From NCBI GenBank assembly GCA_041743085.1, contig JBGTNL010000052.1, positions 32,985-96,984 on the forward strand: a stretch of 64,000 nt of DNA, given 5' to 3'. Each line of letters opens with the position of its first letter. The first letter of the stretch is position 1. Shown one piece after another: positions 23,714-33,620 of the stretch. The notes under the pieces are model-generated. The model had not been told where the DNA came from. It worked only from the letters and a program-made list of their open reading frames with translations, and did no database searches. Source of the DNA: JAFMPW01 sp041743085. GTDB taxonomy: Bacteria; Bacteroidota; Bacteroidia; Flavobacteriales; Flavobacteriaceae. Made by a program: the position numbers and the translations under genes.

Positions 23714-26113
23714 ATGGTAGCAAAACTTACGCAAGGTTTTTGGGAGAAAACAGCAAGGATCATTCTGCGAAACAGAATTCTGATCCTGGTTGTTATTTCC
23801 GCAATCACCACTTTCATGGCATTCCAGTGGGAATACATGCGCTTCTCCAACTCCGAGGCCAATCTTTTGCCAGATGATCATCCTATCAATCAGGAATACA
23901 ATGCTTTTCTCGAGTTGTTCGGTGAAGAAGGCAATGCAGTAGTACTTGCAATACGAGACAGTTCTGTTTTTAACCCGGTCAATTTTAACCGCTGGAACAC
24001 CTTAAGTAAACAATTGGCTGCCTTCCCCGAAGTAGATTTTGTCCTTTCCACTGATAATCTTCAAGAATTGGTGAAAGACAATGATAAACAAGAATTTGTA
24101 CTGCAACCCTTTATAAAGTCACGGCCAACTACCCGGGAACAAATAGATAGTCTCAGGCGTCATTTATTCAATAACCTCCCATTCTATGACAACTTGCTTT
24201 ACAATAGCAAAAGTCAAACAATCAGGACGGTGGCCTATCTGGATCAGGACCTGGTGAACACTTCTGTACGGAAAGATTTTATTTTAGAGGATCTGACGAA
24301 TTTGGTAAAGGACTTTGAAGCGGAAACCAGTCTGGATGTTCGCATTTCCGGAATGCCATACATCCGTACTATGAATTCCCAAAACATCATCGATGAAATT
24401 GGAAAATTTATTCTTGCCGCCCTGGCCGTTACCTCACTGATCTTTTTCTTTTTTTTCAGGAGCATCCGGGCAACATTTATCTCCATGTGCGTCGTGATCA
24501 TCGGGGTAATGTGGGCGTTCGGTGTTCTAGGTTTACTAAAATACGAAATTACCGTCCTAACGGCATTAATACCACCTTTGATCATTGTTATTGGAATACC
24601 CAACTGTATCTTCCTTATAAACAAATATCAGCAGGAAGTTAAAAAGCACGGTAACCAGGCACTATCATTACAACGGGTTATTTCAAAGATCGGGAATGCC
24701 ACTTTAATGACCAATGTTACCACCGCATCCGGTTTTGCCACATTTATCATTACCGACAGTAAATTATTGACCGAATTTGGTATTGTGGCCTCCATAAATA
24801 TTATCGGGATCTTTATTCTATCCCTGCTAATTATACCTATCGTATACAGTTTTATGCCCCTGCCAAAAACGAAGCATTTGAAACATTTGAATAAAAAATG
24901 GATCGATACCTTCGTGAATTGGATGGAGCGCATTGTCAGGGAGCAAAGAATTGCAGTTTACCTGGTGTCAGTTATTCTTTTAGTAGTAAGCATCATCGGG
25001 ATTTACCAGATCAATATTTCGGGAAGTCCAATAGAGGATATGCCGAAGAAAGCACAATTCTTTAAGGACATTCGCTTTTTTGAAGAGGAGTTCGACGGTA
25101 TTATGCCTGTGGAGATTGTGGTAGACACGGAACGCAAAAACGGAATACTTAAGCCGGCCACCCTCAAGAGAATAAATGACCTAAGTGAGGTTATTGAAGA
25201 GATCCCTGAACTCTCCAAGCCCGTTTCCGTTGTAAACCTGATAAAATATTCCAAACAGGCTTTTTACAATGGCATTCCCAAATACTACCAGTTGCCCACA
25301 GCCCAGGAAAATAATTTTATAATGGACGTTGCGCGAAAGTCGCAGGATAATGGTGACCTCCTTAAAAGTTTTGTAGACAGTACCGGACAGGTGGCAAGGA
25401 TTACCACCTTTATGAGAGATGTTAAAACAGACCGTATGGAGGCGATTGGAGAAAGGTTACAGGAAAATATTGATAAAATTTTTCCCTCGGACCGTTATCG
25501 GGTTTATATGACCGGCAAGGCACTTCTCTTTCTTGAGGGCACAAAATACTTAGTAAAGAACCTGGTCCTTTCGTTGACACTGGCCATTGGTTTAATTGCT
25601 TTATTCATGGCATATTTGTTCCGTTCTTTCCGGATGATCGTAATTTCCCTGATCCCCAATTTATTGCCACTGGTCATCACTGCCGGGGTTATGGGCTTTG
25701 TTGGCGTCCCCATAAAGCCATCCACAATTCTGGTGTTTAGCATAGCTTTTGGTATTTCGGTGGACGATACCATACATTTTTTGGCAAAATACCGGCAAGA
25801 GCTCATCGCCAATCACTGGCGGATACAGAAATCGGTATACGCTGCATTAAGGGAAACAGGGGTAAGCATGTTTTATACCTCCATTGTGCTTTTCTTCGGG
25901 TTTTCTGTATTTATCATATCCGATTTCGGGGGAACTGTGGCGTTGGGAGCCCTGGTATCCGCTACCTTACTCTTTGCAATGTTGGCCAATCTTATACTGT
26001 TACCCTCCCTGTTGATCTCGTTGGAAAGAAGCATTGCCAACCAGCAGGTATTGAAGAAGCCGCAAATAGACATCCTTCCAAAAGATGAAATAGATACCGG
26101 AAACGGGGAATAA
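23714..26113 (+). CDS. MMPL/RND-superfamily transporter
   Basis: 799 residues in two similar halves, each with one N-terminal membrane helix, a periplasmic loop and a bundle of about five helices. The first bundle has ILAALAVTSLIFFFFFRSIR and LTALIPPLIIVIGIPNCIFL. The second has LTLAIGLIALFMAYLFRSFR and IAFGISVDDTIHFLAKYRQE, the conserved Asp-containing helix of proton-driven MMPL/patched-like permeases. The cargo is unknown; lipids or hydrophobic compounds are typical. It stands alone, with a -7-like TACCTTTG at 23616-23623. Confidence 0.92.
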   Translation: MVAKLTQGFWEKTARIILRNRILILVVISAITTFMAFQWEYMRFSNSEANLLPDDHPINQEYNAFLELFGEEGNAVVLAIRDSSVFNPVNFNRWNTLSKQLAAFPEVDFVLSTDNLQELVKDNDKQEFVLQPFIKSRPTTREQIDSLRRHLFNNLPFYDNLLYNSKSQTIRTVAYLDQDLVNTSVRKDFILEDLTNLVKDFEAETSLDVRISGMPYIRTMNSQNIIDEIGKFILAALAVTSLIFFFFFRSIRATFISMCVVIIGVMWAFGVLGLLKYEITVLTALIPPLIIVIGIPNCIFLINKYQQEVKKHGNQALSLQRVISKIGNATLMTNVTTASGFATFIITDSKLLTEFGIVASINIIGIFILSLLIIPIVYSFMPLPKTKHLKHLNKKWIDTFVNWMERIVREQRIAVYLVSVILLVVSIIGIYQINISGSPIEDMPKKAQFFKDIRFFEEEFDGIMPVEIVVDTERKNGILKPATLKRINDLSEVIEEIPELSKPVSVVNLIKYSKQAFYNGIPKYYQLPTAQENNFIMDVARKSQDNGDLLKSFVDSTGQVARITTFMRDVKTDRMEAIGERLQENIDKIFPSDRYRVYMTGKALLFLEGTKYLVKNLVLSLTLAIGLIALFMAYLFRSFRMIVISLIPNLLPLVITAGVMGFVGVPIKPSTILVFSIAFGISVDDTIHFLAKYRQELIANHWRIQKSVYAALRETGVSMFYTSIVLFFGFSVFIISDFGGTVALGALVSATLLFAMLANLILLPSLLISLERSIANQQVLKKPQIDILPKDEIDTGNGE

Positions 26114-26400
26114 GATCTTTTACTTCATGATACTCATTTATCCGGTGTTTACCCATTGTTTTTGCCAAAAAGCTATCTTTGCGTTTCAAATTTAGAATCA
26201 AAACCGGCTAAACCATTCTTGATTAAATATGCATAGGCCGGACAAGCAATACATTGCAAGGGTTATTGGGATTTCGTAATATACCTGGGTATCAGAATAA
26301 CCTGATAATCAAAACTCAATAATTTTGAGAACTAAAAAATAGTAAGAAATTAAAAGTCGTGCCCGCCAGCTGGAGGGGATCTGACTAAGCAAAGAGATCA

Positions 26401-27834
26401 ATGAATTTACACAGTGTAAAAGAGCTACTCGATACCCCACCCGTACACCAGGAAGTAACAGTGAACGGCTGGGTGAGAACATTTAGAAGCAATCGGTTTA
26501 TTGCGTTAAACGATGGATCCACCATCCATACCCTTCAATGCGTAGTAGACTTTGAAAAATTTGAGGAAGAGCTCTTGAGAAAAATAGTGACAGGTGCCGC
26601 AATCAGGGTTACAGGTACTCTTGTGGAAAGCCAGGGACAGGGGCAAAAGGTAGAAATTAAGGCTACAGCTATTCTTATACATGGTACTGCCGATCCGGAG
26701 ACGTATCCCATTCAACCGAAAAAACATTCCATGGAATTTTTAAGGGAACAGGCGCACTTAAGAATACGTACCAATACATTTGCAGCAGTAATGCGCGTGC
26801 GATCCGCTCTTGCCTTCGGAATTCATCAATATTTCCAGCAAAATGGTTTCTTTTATTTTCATGCACCTATCATTACGGGTTCTGATGCCGAAGGGGCCGG
26901 GGAATTGTTCAGGGTCACCACTTTAGATCCCGTTCAACCAAGACTTACAGAAGAGGGAAAAATTGATTATAAGGAGGATTTTTTTGGAAAGGAAACCAAC
27001 CTCACAGTATCTGGGCAACTAGAAGCTGAGGCCTATGCAATGGGATTGGGAAAAGTGTATACTTTCGGGCCAACTTTCAGGGCAGAGAATTCCAATACTT
27101 CCAGGCATTTAGCCGAATTCTGGATGATTGAACCTGAAATGGCCTTTTACGATCTGGACGCCAATATGGATCTTGCAGAAGATTTTATAAAAAGCGTTAT
27201 CAGGTATGTACTGGAAAACAGTGCCGAAGATCTTCTGTTTTTGGAAAAACGTCTTTTGGACGAAGAGAATAGCAAACCACAGGCAGAACGCAGCGAAATG
27301 GCTTTGATTGAAAAACTAAAGTTTGTGGCGGACAATAATTTTATACGGGTGAGTTATACCGAGGCCATCGACATTTTGAAGAAAAGCAAGCCCAACAAAA
27401 AGAAAAAATTTCAATACCCAATAGAGGAGTGGGGTACAGATCTACAAAGTGAACATGAACGTTTTTTAGTTGAAAAACATTTCAAAAGCCCCGTAATTTT
27501 GTTTGACTACCCTGCAAAGATTAAGGCATTTTACATGAGGCTCAATGAGGATGAAAAGACAGTAAGAGCCATGGACATTCTTTTCCCGGGTATAGGCGAA
27601 ATTGTTGGCGGTTCCCAAAGGGAAGAACGTCTGGATGTGCTAAAAAGTAAAATTGAAGCCCTTGGGATAGACGAGGAAGAGTTGTGGTGGTACCTGGATC
27701 TTCGGAAATTTGGTACTGCGGTCCACAGCGGTTTTGGGCTAGGATTTGAACGCCTGGTTCAATTCGCAACTGGTATGGGTAATATCAGGGACGTTATTCC
27801 CTTCCCTAGAACACCTCAGAATGCCGAGTTTTAA
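26401..27834 (+). CDS. asnS: Asparaginyl-tRNA synthetase
   Basis: 477 residues. The N-terminal OB-fold anticodon-binding domain at about 15-105 starts VTVNGWVRTFRSNRFIALND. The class II catalytic domain has motif 2 (PTFRAENSNTSRHLAEFWMI) and motif 3 (GFGLGFERLVQFATGMGNIR), as well as HAPIITGSDAEGAGELF. The AsnRS-type ending is RDVIPFPRTPQNAEF. It charges tRNA-Asn. A 287 bp upstream gap shows a -7-like TATCTTTG (26174-26181) without a well-placed -33 element. Confidence 0.97.
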   Translation: MNLHSVKELLDTPPVHQEVTVNGWVRTFRSNRFIALNDGSTIHTLQCVVDFEKFEEELLRKIVTGAAIRVTGTLVESQGQGQKVEIKATAILIHGTADPETYPIQPKKHSMEFLREQAHLRIRTNTFAAVMRVRSALAFGIHQYFQQNGFFYFHAPIITGSDAEGAGELFRVTTLDPVQPRLTEEGKIDYKEDFFGKETNLTVSGQLEAEAYAMGLGKVYTFGPTFRAENSNTSRHLAEFWMIEPEMAFYDLDANMDLAEDFIKSVIRYVLENSAEDLLFLEKRLLDEENSKPQAERSEMALIEKLKFVADNNFIRVSYTEAIDILKKSKPNKKKKFQYPIEEWGTDLQSEHERFLVEKHFKSPVILFDYPAKIKAFYMRLNEDEKTVRAMDILFPGIGEIVGGSQREERLDVLKSKIEALGIDEEELWWYLDLRKFGTAVHSGFGLGFERLVQFATGMGNIRDVIPFPRTPQNAEF

Positions 27835-28039
27835 CTTAACAGGTTATTACGTGATGGCATTATGAAATAAAATGATGATTTTTTTGTTCATACCAAGGTA
27901 AAAACGATTGCATAGCACAGCTATGGAAGACATTTCTATCTTATCCCGAGCCGAAAGGAGGGGGTTTTATCACTGGTGTACCCTGCAATAAATGGTATTA
28001 TTTCTTTAACTTTATAGTTCAAGTAGAACCGAACACAGT

Positions 28040-29500
28040 ATGCTGAAACAACACTTACAGTTTAAATTATCACAGAAGCTTTCTCCTCAGCAAATACAAC
28101 TGATGAAGTTAATTCAGTTGCCCACCCAGGCATTTGAGCAACGTTTAAAGCAGGAGCTCGAGGAAAATCCCGCTTTGGAGAGCGGAAAAGAGGAAAGCAA
28201 TTCCCTGGACGATGATTTAGATAATTCTGATTACGAAGGAGAGGGCGATAGTGAGACTGTTAACACGGAAGATATTAATATTGACGACTATTTAAGTGAC
28301 GATGAGGTTCCGGACTACCGTACCAGAGCCAACAACTACAGTGCTGACGATGATGAGAAGAGTATCCCCTATGCGGCCGGTATCTCTTTTAACCAACATT
28401 TAATAAATCAACTTAATACGGAGTATTTAAGCGATGAGGAATGGGCCATAGCCGAATTTCTTGTGGGCAGTGTGGATGAAGGTGGATATATCCGCCGGCC
28501 TTTATCAGATATTATGGACGACCTTGCCTTCACACAAAATATATATGTTGAAGAAGAAACCATTGAAAAGATCCTGAAAATTGTACAGAATCTGGATCCC
28601 CCGGGGGTAGCTGCCAGGTCGTTGGGTGAATGCCTGCTCATTCAACTTAAACGGAAAGAACAGCAACCCGATGTGGAATTAGCGATAACGATCCTAGAGA
28701 AATCTTTTGATCATTTTACCAAAAAACACTATAAAAAACTCCTTGAAAAACACAATGTCAGTGAAGAACAACTTAAGGCAGCTATTTCTGAAATTGAAAA
28801 ATTAAATCCTAGACCCGGAGGTTCTTATTCAGGCAGCAACAGGATCATTGAACATATTGTCCCCGATTTTGCAATACGGATTGTTGAAGGGGAGTTAGAA
28901 TTGACACTGAATGGCAGAAATGCCCCGGAATTACATGTCTCCAGGGAGTATAACAACATGCTCGAGGGATATAAGAATGCCAAGGATAAATCAAAATCCC
29001 AAAAGGATGCCGTACTCTTCATCAAACAAAAATTGGATGCAGCAAAATGGTTTATAGATGCCATCAAACAACGACAGCAAACCCTCTATATCACTATGAA
29101 TGCCATTATGCAGTATCAAAAGGAATATTTCCTTACCGGGGATGAGCGCAAATTGCGGCCTATGATACTCAAGGATATAGCAGACGCTATCCATATGGAT
29201 GTTTCAACCGTATCCAGGGTCGCCAACAGTAAATATGTAGACACTCCTTACGGCACCAAACTCATTAAGGAATACTTTTCGGAATCCATGAAGAACGACC
29301 AGGGCGAAGATGTTTCTACCAGGGAGATCAAGAAGATCCTGGAAACAGTAATAGGGGAAGAAGAAAAGAAAAAACCACTTACGGATGATAAGCTGGCCGC
29401 ACTTCTAAAAGAAAAAGGATATCCGATCGCAAGACGAACCGTGGCCAAGTACAGGGAACAACTGAATATTCCCGTTGCCCGGTTGAGAAAACAGATATAA
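28040..29500 (+). CDS. rpoN: RNA polymerase sigma-54 factor
   Basis: 486 residues. Region I is the Gln/Leu-rich activator-interacting segment (LSQKLSPQQIQLMKLIQLPT). An acidic region II spans about 50-115. The core-binding region III contains QNLDPPGVAARSLGECLLIQ. The C-terminal DNA-binding part has the helix-turn-helix MDVSTVSRVANSKYVDTPYG and the RpoN box ARRTVAKYRE. It directs activator-dependent transcription from -24/-12 promoters. The stop overlaps the next ATG by one base. No sigma-54 activator is encoded in this window. Confidence 0.97.
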   Translation: MLKQHLQFKLSQKLSPQQIQLMKLIQLPTQAFEQRLKQELEENPALESGKEESNSLDDDLDNSDYEGEGDSETVNTEDINIDDYLSDDEVPDYRTRANNYSADDDEKSIPYAAGISFNQHLINQLNTEYLSDEEWAIAEFLVGSVDEGGYIRRPLSDIMDDLAFTQNIYVEEETIEKILKIVQNLDPPGVAARSLGECLLIQLKRKEQQPDVELAITILEKSFDHFTKKHYKKLLEKHNVSEEQLKAAISEIEKLNPRPGGSYSGSNRIIEHIVPDFAIRIVEGELELTLNGRNAPELHVSREYNNMLEGYKNAKDKSKSQKDAVLFIKQKLDAAKWFIDAIKQRQQTLYITMNAIMQYQKEYFLTGDERKLRPMILKDIADAIHMDVSTVSRVANSKYVDTPYGTKLIKEYFSESMKNDQGEDVSTREIKKILETVIGEEEKKKPLTDDKLAALLKEKGYPIARRTVAKYREQLNIPVARLRKQI

Positions 29501-30105
29501 TGAAACTGTTTCTCAAATTAATCTCTTACCTGTTTCATCCTCTTCTGGTACCTTTTGCAGGTACCATCGCATATTTTCTTATTACACCAAAATACAGTCC
29601 GCCTGAGCTACAAAGCGGAAACATACTTCCTATCTTTATTTTAACCGTGGTCATTCCTATTATCAGTTTTTTTATTCTCCGAAATATCGGCGTCGTTAAA
29701 TCGGTCTTTTTACCGAGCGTGGCTGAACGTAAATATCCCCTAGTGATCAGTATTTTACTTTTGTTCATGGTACTCGTTAAGGTAATTCCAAACAACTATA
29801 CCAGTGAGCTCTACTTTTATTTCGTGGGACTTACAGGTGCCACACTTGCCAGCCTGTTATTGGTTATTTTTAAAGTAAAAAGCAGTCTGCATCTTATGGC
29901 CATGGGAAGTCTTCTTATGTTCCTGATATGTTTAAGCATACATTTTGAGATCAATATAACCATGGCCATCAGCCTCTTTACACTGGCTACCGGCTTGGTA
30001 GCTACCGCCCGACTTTACCTGAAAGCACATAGCAGATCTGAGATGCTCGTCGGTTTTTTAATCGGTTTTGTTTCCCAACTGCTCACTGTTAAGTTCTGGT
30101 TATAG
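29500..30105 (+). CDS. Multi-pass membrane protein, PAP2-like remnant
   Basis: 201 residues with about six membrane helices (ISYLFHPLLVPFAGTIAYFL; FILTVVIPIISFFILRNI; PLVISILLLFMVLVKVI; LYFYFVGLTGATLASLLLVI; LMAMGSLLMFLICLSIHF; MLVGFLIGFVSQLL). The C-terminal KAHSRSEMLVGFLIG resembles the last motif of PAP2-type phosphatases, but the catalytic Lys/Arg and His motifs are not all present, so enzymatic activity is doubtful. It is coupled to rpoN by a one-base overlap and its end overlaps the convergent PorT-like gene by 6 bp. Confidence 0.8.
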   Translation: MKLFLKLISYLFHPLLVPFAGTIAYFLITPKYSPPELQSGNILPIFILTVVIPIISFFILRNIGVVKSVFLPSVAERKYPLVISILLLFMVLVKVIPNNYTSELYFYFVGLTGATLASLLLVIFKVKSSLHLMAMGSLLMFLICLSIHFEINITMAISLFTLATGLVATARLYLKAHSRSEMLVGFLIGFVSQLLTVKFWL

Positions 30106-30786
30106 GATGTAAAAGATGATCCCTATGCGAAGTGGCGCAAAACTAACAGGGACACCATCTGAAGTTATCGCGCCTTTTTCAAAGAGATCATTTAGAGCGT
30201 AATAAGCATGGATATTAAATGTGTTATATCCAAAATTGAAAGTAAGGCCATATCGAAAATTTTCCGTGTCCGTGTTGTAAAAAGAAAGTTTTTCAGAATC
30301 GGATACATATTTGGACCTGCTCCCTACAATATAGCCAAGTTTAATTCCGGTATATATTCTCCAAAATTTAAATGTTGTAGCGGTCGAGTTACGCCATCTG
30401 AATTCAATGGGCATTTCAACCAGATGCGTTTCAATTTTATTTCTTTTGAAAGATACGTCACTGCCTGGAATAGAGTACTGAAAGCTGTCACCGGTTTCGG
30501 TAGCGAGAAGATTTGTGTAGTAGGAATTAACTGCATAGCCCAACCCAATACCAAAAGCAATGTTCCTCCTAGTATTAACAGGTACGTCTTTTATGACTCC
30601 CCCTTGCAGCCCATAGGACAAATTCCGTTGGTTAACTCCGTCGGGCTTATTGAGAAGAAAATTATAAGTTAACCCCACATAAAATTGATCTTCCAGATAT
30701 TTATCCGGTTTATTTTCCTGTGTATCGGATTGGGAGAAGACACCCGGCGAAACCAGAAATAAAAGAAGTACAGTATACCGAATCAT
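30100..30786 (-). CDS. PorT-like outer-membrane beta-barrel protein
   Basis: 228 residues. A signal peptide (MIRYTVLLLFLVSPGVFS-Q) is followed by alternating amphipathic strands: DQFYVGLTYNFLLNKP, NIAFGIGLGYAVNSYYTNL, ETHLVEMPIEFRWRNST, RIYTGIKLGYIVGSRS and a closing PLRIGIIFYIL. This matches the PorT family, a T9SS component in gliding and secreting Bacteroidota; the wider family includes proteins of unknown function. A T9SS-exported protein is encoded at 10747-12078. The gene ends inside the convergent gene's last codons. Confidence 0.8.
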   Translation of the reverse strand: MIRYTVLLLFLVSPGVFSQSDTQENKPDKYLEDQFYVGLTYNFLLNKPDGVNQRNLSYGLQGGVIKDVPVNTRRNIAFGIGLGYAVNSYYTNLLATETGDSFQYSIPGSDVSFKRNKIETHLVEMPIEFRWRNSTATTFKFWRIYTGIKLGYIVGSRSKYVSDSEKLSFYNTDTENFRYGLTFNFGYNTFNIHAYYALNDLFEKGAITSDGVPVSFAPLRIGIIFYIL

Positions 30787-30826
30787 ATAGTCATAAAGGT
30801 AAAATAATTAATCGCCCCTCGGGAAT

Positions 30827-30860
30827 AAAAAAACGCTTCAAATATGAATTTGAAGCGTTC
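30827..30860 (-). terminator. Rho-independent terminator of the exbB-exbD operon
   Basis: AACGCTTCAAAT (30832-30843) pairs with ATTTGAAGCGTT (30848-30859). Read on the minus strand, it is followed by a run of T. It lies 28 bp after the stop of the last exbD gene. Confidence 0.85.
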
Positions 30861-30887
30861 CTGGCTATAATTTAAGTTCGAAATTGT

Positions 30888-31370
30888 CTATTGCAAATTT
30901 CTAAAGGCATCGCCCTCGTATGTAGTATAGTTTATCTTTAGCGCATTAACTTTACGCAATTGCAGTTTAATATCGGAAAGCAAGCCCATATTAGCCTCTT
31001 TATCCACTTTTAAAGCAGTTGTCAATACGTTCTGTAAATCCTGTGGTTTTTTGGCTCTTTCCTGCAGGATAAAGTCTCCTACCTCGGATACGCTTGAAAA
31101 TTTATCGTTCAATTGTATCTTTGGTTCAGACCCAAAAACCTTTTGATATTCCCGGGTGGGCTTCCCTACATAAATGTAAATAACCCTGTCCTTTTTTTCC
31201 AGTTTTTTGGTCTCGCTGGCATTGGGCAACGTATTCTCTACCTTTAAAGTGTTATCCTTCATTACGGTTACGGTCATAAAGAAAAACAAGAGCATAAATA
31301 CGATGTCTGGCAACGATGCCGTATTTACGGCAGGTAAGGCGGCATCTTTCTTCTTATTAAATTTAGACAT
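30888..31370 (-). CDS. exbD: ExbD/TolR-family proton channel subunit (second)
   Basis: 160 residues with one N-terminal membrane helix that carries the conserved proton-path Asp (NTASLPDIVFMLLFFFMTVT). A periplasmic domain follows (VIYIYVGKPTREYQKVFG) and ends in ALKINYTTYEGDAF. It works with ExbB to couple the proton gradient to TonB. It is the last gene of a four-gene operon, 23 bp after the other exbD. Two ExbD subunits per operon are common in Bacteroidota. Confidence 0.93.
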   Translation of the reverse strand: MSKFNKKKDAALPAVNTASLPDIVFMLLFFFMTVTVMKDNTLKVENTLPNASETKKLEKKDRVIYIYVGKPTREYQKVFGSEPKIQLNDKFSSVSEVGDFILQERAKKPQDLQNVLTTALKVDKEANMGLLSDIKLQLRKVNALKINYTTYEGDAFRNLQ

Positions 31371-31393
31371 AATTCTTAATTATAAACTTCCTG

Positions 31394-32017
31394 TTAATTA
31401 CTTTCAGAGGTCTCGGCCTCCGATAATTTCTGAGGGAAAAGTTCCTGGACTTTCCTTACCTTCTCTTTGAGCTCATCCCGGACACTTGAAGGAGTTTCAG
31501 GATTCAAAAACTCTGCCTCCATATCGGTAAAATTTCTTCCGTATAGCCTTTGGGCCTCCCTGTTACGAAGGTCATTGTATGCCCCTACCAGCTCGTTCTG
31601 CACCGTAATATACGTTCCGTACTTTGTCTCACGGTCGTTCTTTAATGAAATAATAGCCTTATCCGGGTTATCGGAAGACTCTGAATTTCTCTTGCCCTTA
31701 CAATAGTTGCAATACAAGGGATCTCCTGAAGGGGCCCCTCCATTATCCAAAAAGGCGATCGCCTTTTCCCTGAGACTTTTAAGATCTGTCAATTCTTCTT
31801 CCACTAATAACTGACCGTTCTTATTAATGTTAACAGTGAAAATGTTCTTCTGTTTAATAATAACGTTATCCTCCGGTGGCTCCATAGGTGGCAGCATCCT
31901 GTCTAAACCCGCATCTGTTTCAATAGTGGTCGTCACTAGAAAAAAGATGAGTAGTAAGAACGCAATGTCCGCCATAGAACCTGCATTAACTTCTGGTGGT
32001 GCTCCTCTTCTTGGCAT
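31394..32017 (-). CDS. exbD: ExbD/TolR-family proton channel subunit (first)
   Basis: 207 residues. The membrane helix has the conserved Asp in AGSMADIAFLLLIFFLVTTT. The periplasmic part is larger than in the second copy and contains YCNYCKGKRN, a Cys pair that may form a disulfide, and a charged helical C-terminus (EAEFLNPETPSSVRDELKEK). It lies 16 bp after the small membrane protein gene and 23 bp before the second exbD. Confidence 0.92.
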   Translation of the reverse strand: MPRRGAPPEVNAGSMADIAFLLLIFFLVTTTIETDAGLDRMLPPMEPPEDNVIIKQKNIFTVNINKNGQLLVEEELTDLKSLREKAIAFLDNGGAPSGDPLYCNYCKGKRNSESSDNPDKAIISLKNDRETKYGTYITVQNELVGAYNDLRNREAQRLYGRNFTDMEAEFLNPETPSSVRDELKEKVRKVQELFPQKLSEAETSESN

Positions 32018-32033
32018 AATATAGTGTTTTAAA

Positions 32034-32474
32034 TTATTTTATCATTTTTCGTATTCCGCCCCATAGCATGGCGCCTACCGCAATTATGGTAAGAAGGAAG
32101 AACACCCATAATCCGGTGCCTATTCTTTTCACCGTGGTTTCCGTTGTAGTAATTCCCCTGCTGGCCATTTCCTCAACCGTACCGTCCGAACCGTCTGCCA
32201 GGACGTAAGCCACGACTACAACCAATATAAATCCGACAACAACAAACAAGGTCTTTTTCAGACTTGCCGGATTGGAAAACAGGTTCACAAGCGCAAAAAA
32301 GAAACTAACAACAACCGCTATTCCCAAAAGCAAATAGGTTATGATAAACATAAAATTCATGGCGCCATTCTCCACAGCTTCGGTTACAGGAACTTCCCTT
32401 CCGGGTAGCATGAACCAAAGCGCAAGACCTATCAACCCAATTACTACTAATACTATTTTAATAATTTTGTGCAT
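32034..32474 (-). CDS. Four-helix membrane protein between exbB and exbD
   Basis: 146 residues with four predicted membrane helices (IIKIVLVVIGLIGLALWFML; FMFIITYLLLGIAVVVSFFF; TLFVVVGFILVVVVAYVL; GLWVFFLLTIIAVGAMLWGG) and a short loop around 100-120. I recognise it only as the conserved hypothetical protein often found between exbB and exbD in Bacteroidota. Its position suggests it assists or belongs to the proton channel complex; no function is established here. Confidence 0.8.
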   Translation of the reverse strand: MHKIIKIVLVVIGLIGLALWFMLPGREVPVTEAVENGAMNFMFIITYLLLGIAVVVSFFFALVNLFSNPASLKKTLFVVVGFILVVVVAYVLADGSDGTVEEMASRGITTTETTVKRIGTGLWVFFLLTIIAVGAMLWGGIRKMIK

Positions 32475-32500
32475 AATGCTAACGTATTAAGGGATCCGAC

Positions 32501-33286
32501 TTATTTTTTGTGATCTACCAGCATATCGATCAAAACGATCGACGAATCTTCCATATCATTTACAATACTGTCTATTTTGGCAATAATGTAGTTGTAGAAA
32601 ATTTGCAGAATAATTGCAGTGATAAGACCAAACACCGTCGTTAATAACGCCACCTGAATATCACCGGCGATCAGCGATGCGCTTAGATTACCTACAGCAC
32701 TTATTTTCTGGAAGGCCTGTATCATACCTATTACAGTACCCATGAAACCAAGCATGGGAGCAACGGCGATGAACAGCGATAACCAGGAAACATTCTTCTC
32801 TAGCTGTCCCATCTGAACTCCACCATACGCCACAACTGCCTTCTCAGCGGATTCTACACTCTCCCCTGCCCTATCCAGGCCTTGATAATATATAGAGGCA
32901 ACCGGACCCTTTGTATTTCTGCATACTTCCTTGGCGGCTTCTACACCCCCGGAGGCAAGAGCATCCTCAACCTGTTGTTTCAATTTAGCGGTGTTAGTAC
33001 TGGCCATGTTCAAATAGATGATCCTTTCAATGGCTACGGCTAAACCTAAAATCAAACAAAGTAGCACAATACCCATGAATCCCGCACCTCCCTGAATAAA
33101 CTGCTCTTTCAAAACCTGCGTGAAACCTTTCTCAGGTTCTACCGCAGCTTCGTCCTGAAGCATAACCGAAGCAGTAGCAACTGTTGAAGATACATTTGAA
33201 ACTATAGCGTTCACATTTGCGCTTACCGTATTTGTACTTAATACAAATAGCCCGGCCATGGCCAGGATCGAGAATAATTTTTTCAT
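32501..33286 (-). CDS. exbB: ExbB/TolQ/MotA-family proton channel protein
   Basis: 261 residues from ATG 33284-33286, preferred over a TTG three codons earlier. An N-terminal signal-like helix and a periplasmic stretch precede three membrane helices: GAGFMGIVLLCLILGLAVAI, WLSLFIAVAPMLGFMGTVIG and ALLTTVFGLITAIILQIF. The family motif APMLGFMGTVIGMIQAFQ is intact. It forms the pentameric channel that energises TonB-dependent import, such as the receptor at 1-1368. It heads the operon exbB-X-exbD-exbD. Confidence 0.93.
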   Translation of the reverse strand: MKKLFSILAMAGLFVLSTNTVSANVNAIVSNVSSTVATASVMLQDEAAVEPEKGFTQVLKEQFIQGGAGFMGIVLLCLILGLAVAIERIIYLNMASTNTAKLKQQVEDALASGGVEAAKEVCRNTKGPVASIYYQGLDRAGESVESAEKAVVAYGGVQMGQLEKNVSWLSLFIAVAPMLGFMGTVIGMIQAFQKISAVGNLSASLIAGDIQVALLTTVFGLITAIILQIFYNYIIAKIDSIVNDMEDSSIVLIDMLVDHKK

Positions 33287-33527
33287 TTCTTTCAAACTTA
33301 AATTTAGTTAGTTAATAGGGTTAAAGATAAAAAAAAAATACAATTAAAAAATTAAATCTTTTGCGTATAGGCGAAGGAATTAGAATGTTGCCCACTTACC
33401 TCTCATTCGTATGTTACAAATATCGGAAATACCTAACCGCAGCAAACAGAATCCTTCATTTTAAGATTTAGGAACGATGGAACTCAATGATTTATAAACT
33501 TTAACAATGAACGATACATCATCCAAA
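33287..33527. other. AT-rich region upstream of exbB
   Basis: No gene is seen. It should hold the exbB promoter; TATCTTTA on the minus strand near 33333-33340 is one base from the -7 consensus but lacks a well-spaced TTG. Confidence 0.3.
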
Positions 33528-33585
33528 GGATTTGTCAACAAATAGGATTTGTTGAAACCTTTACGTCCAATTCGGATTTGTTGAA
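33528..33585 (+). repeat. Three short direct repeats GGATTTGTTGAA
   Basis: GGATTTGTCAAC starts at 33528, and GGATTTGTTGAA starts at 33545 and 33574. Steps are 17 and 29 bp. They could be binding sites for a regulator of the nearby exbB operon or remnants of a repeat; nothing else supports a function. Confidence 0.3.
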
Positions 33586-33620
33586 TTATTTCTGAACCTC
33601 AAATAACGTGCTCTTCGTGG

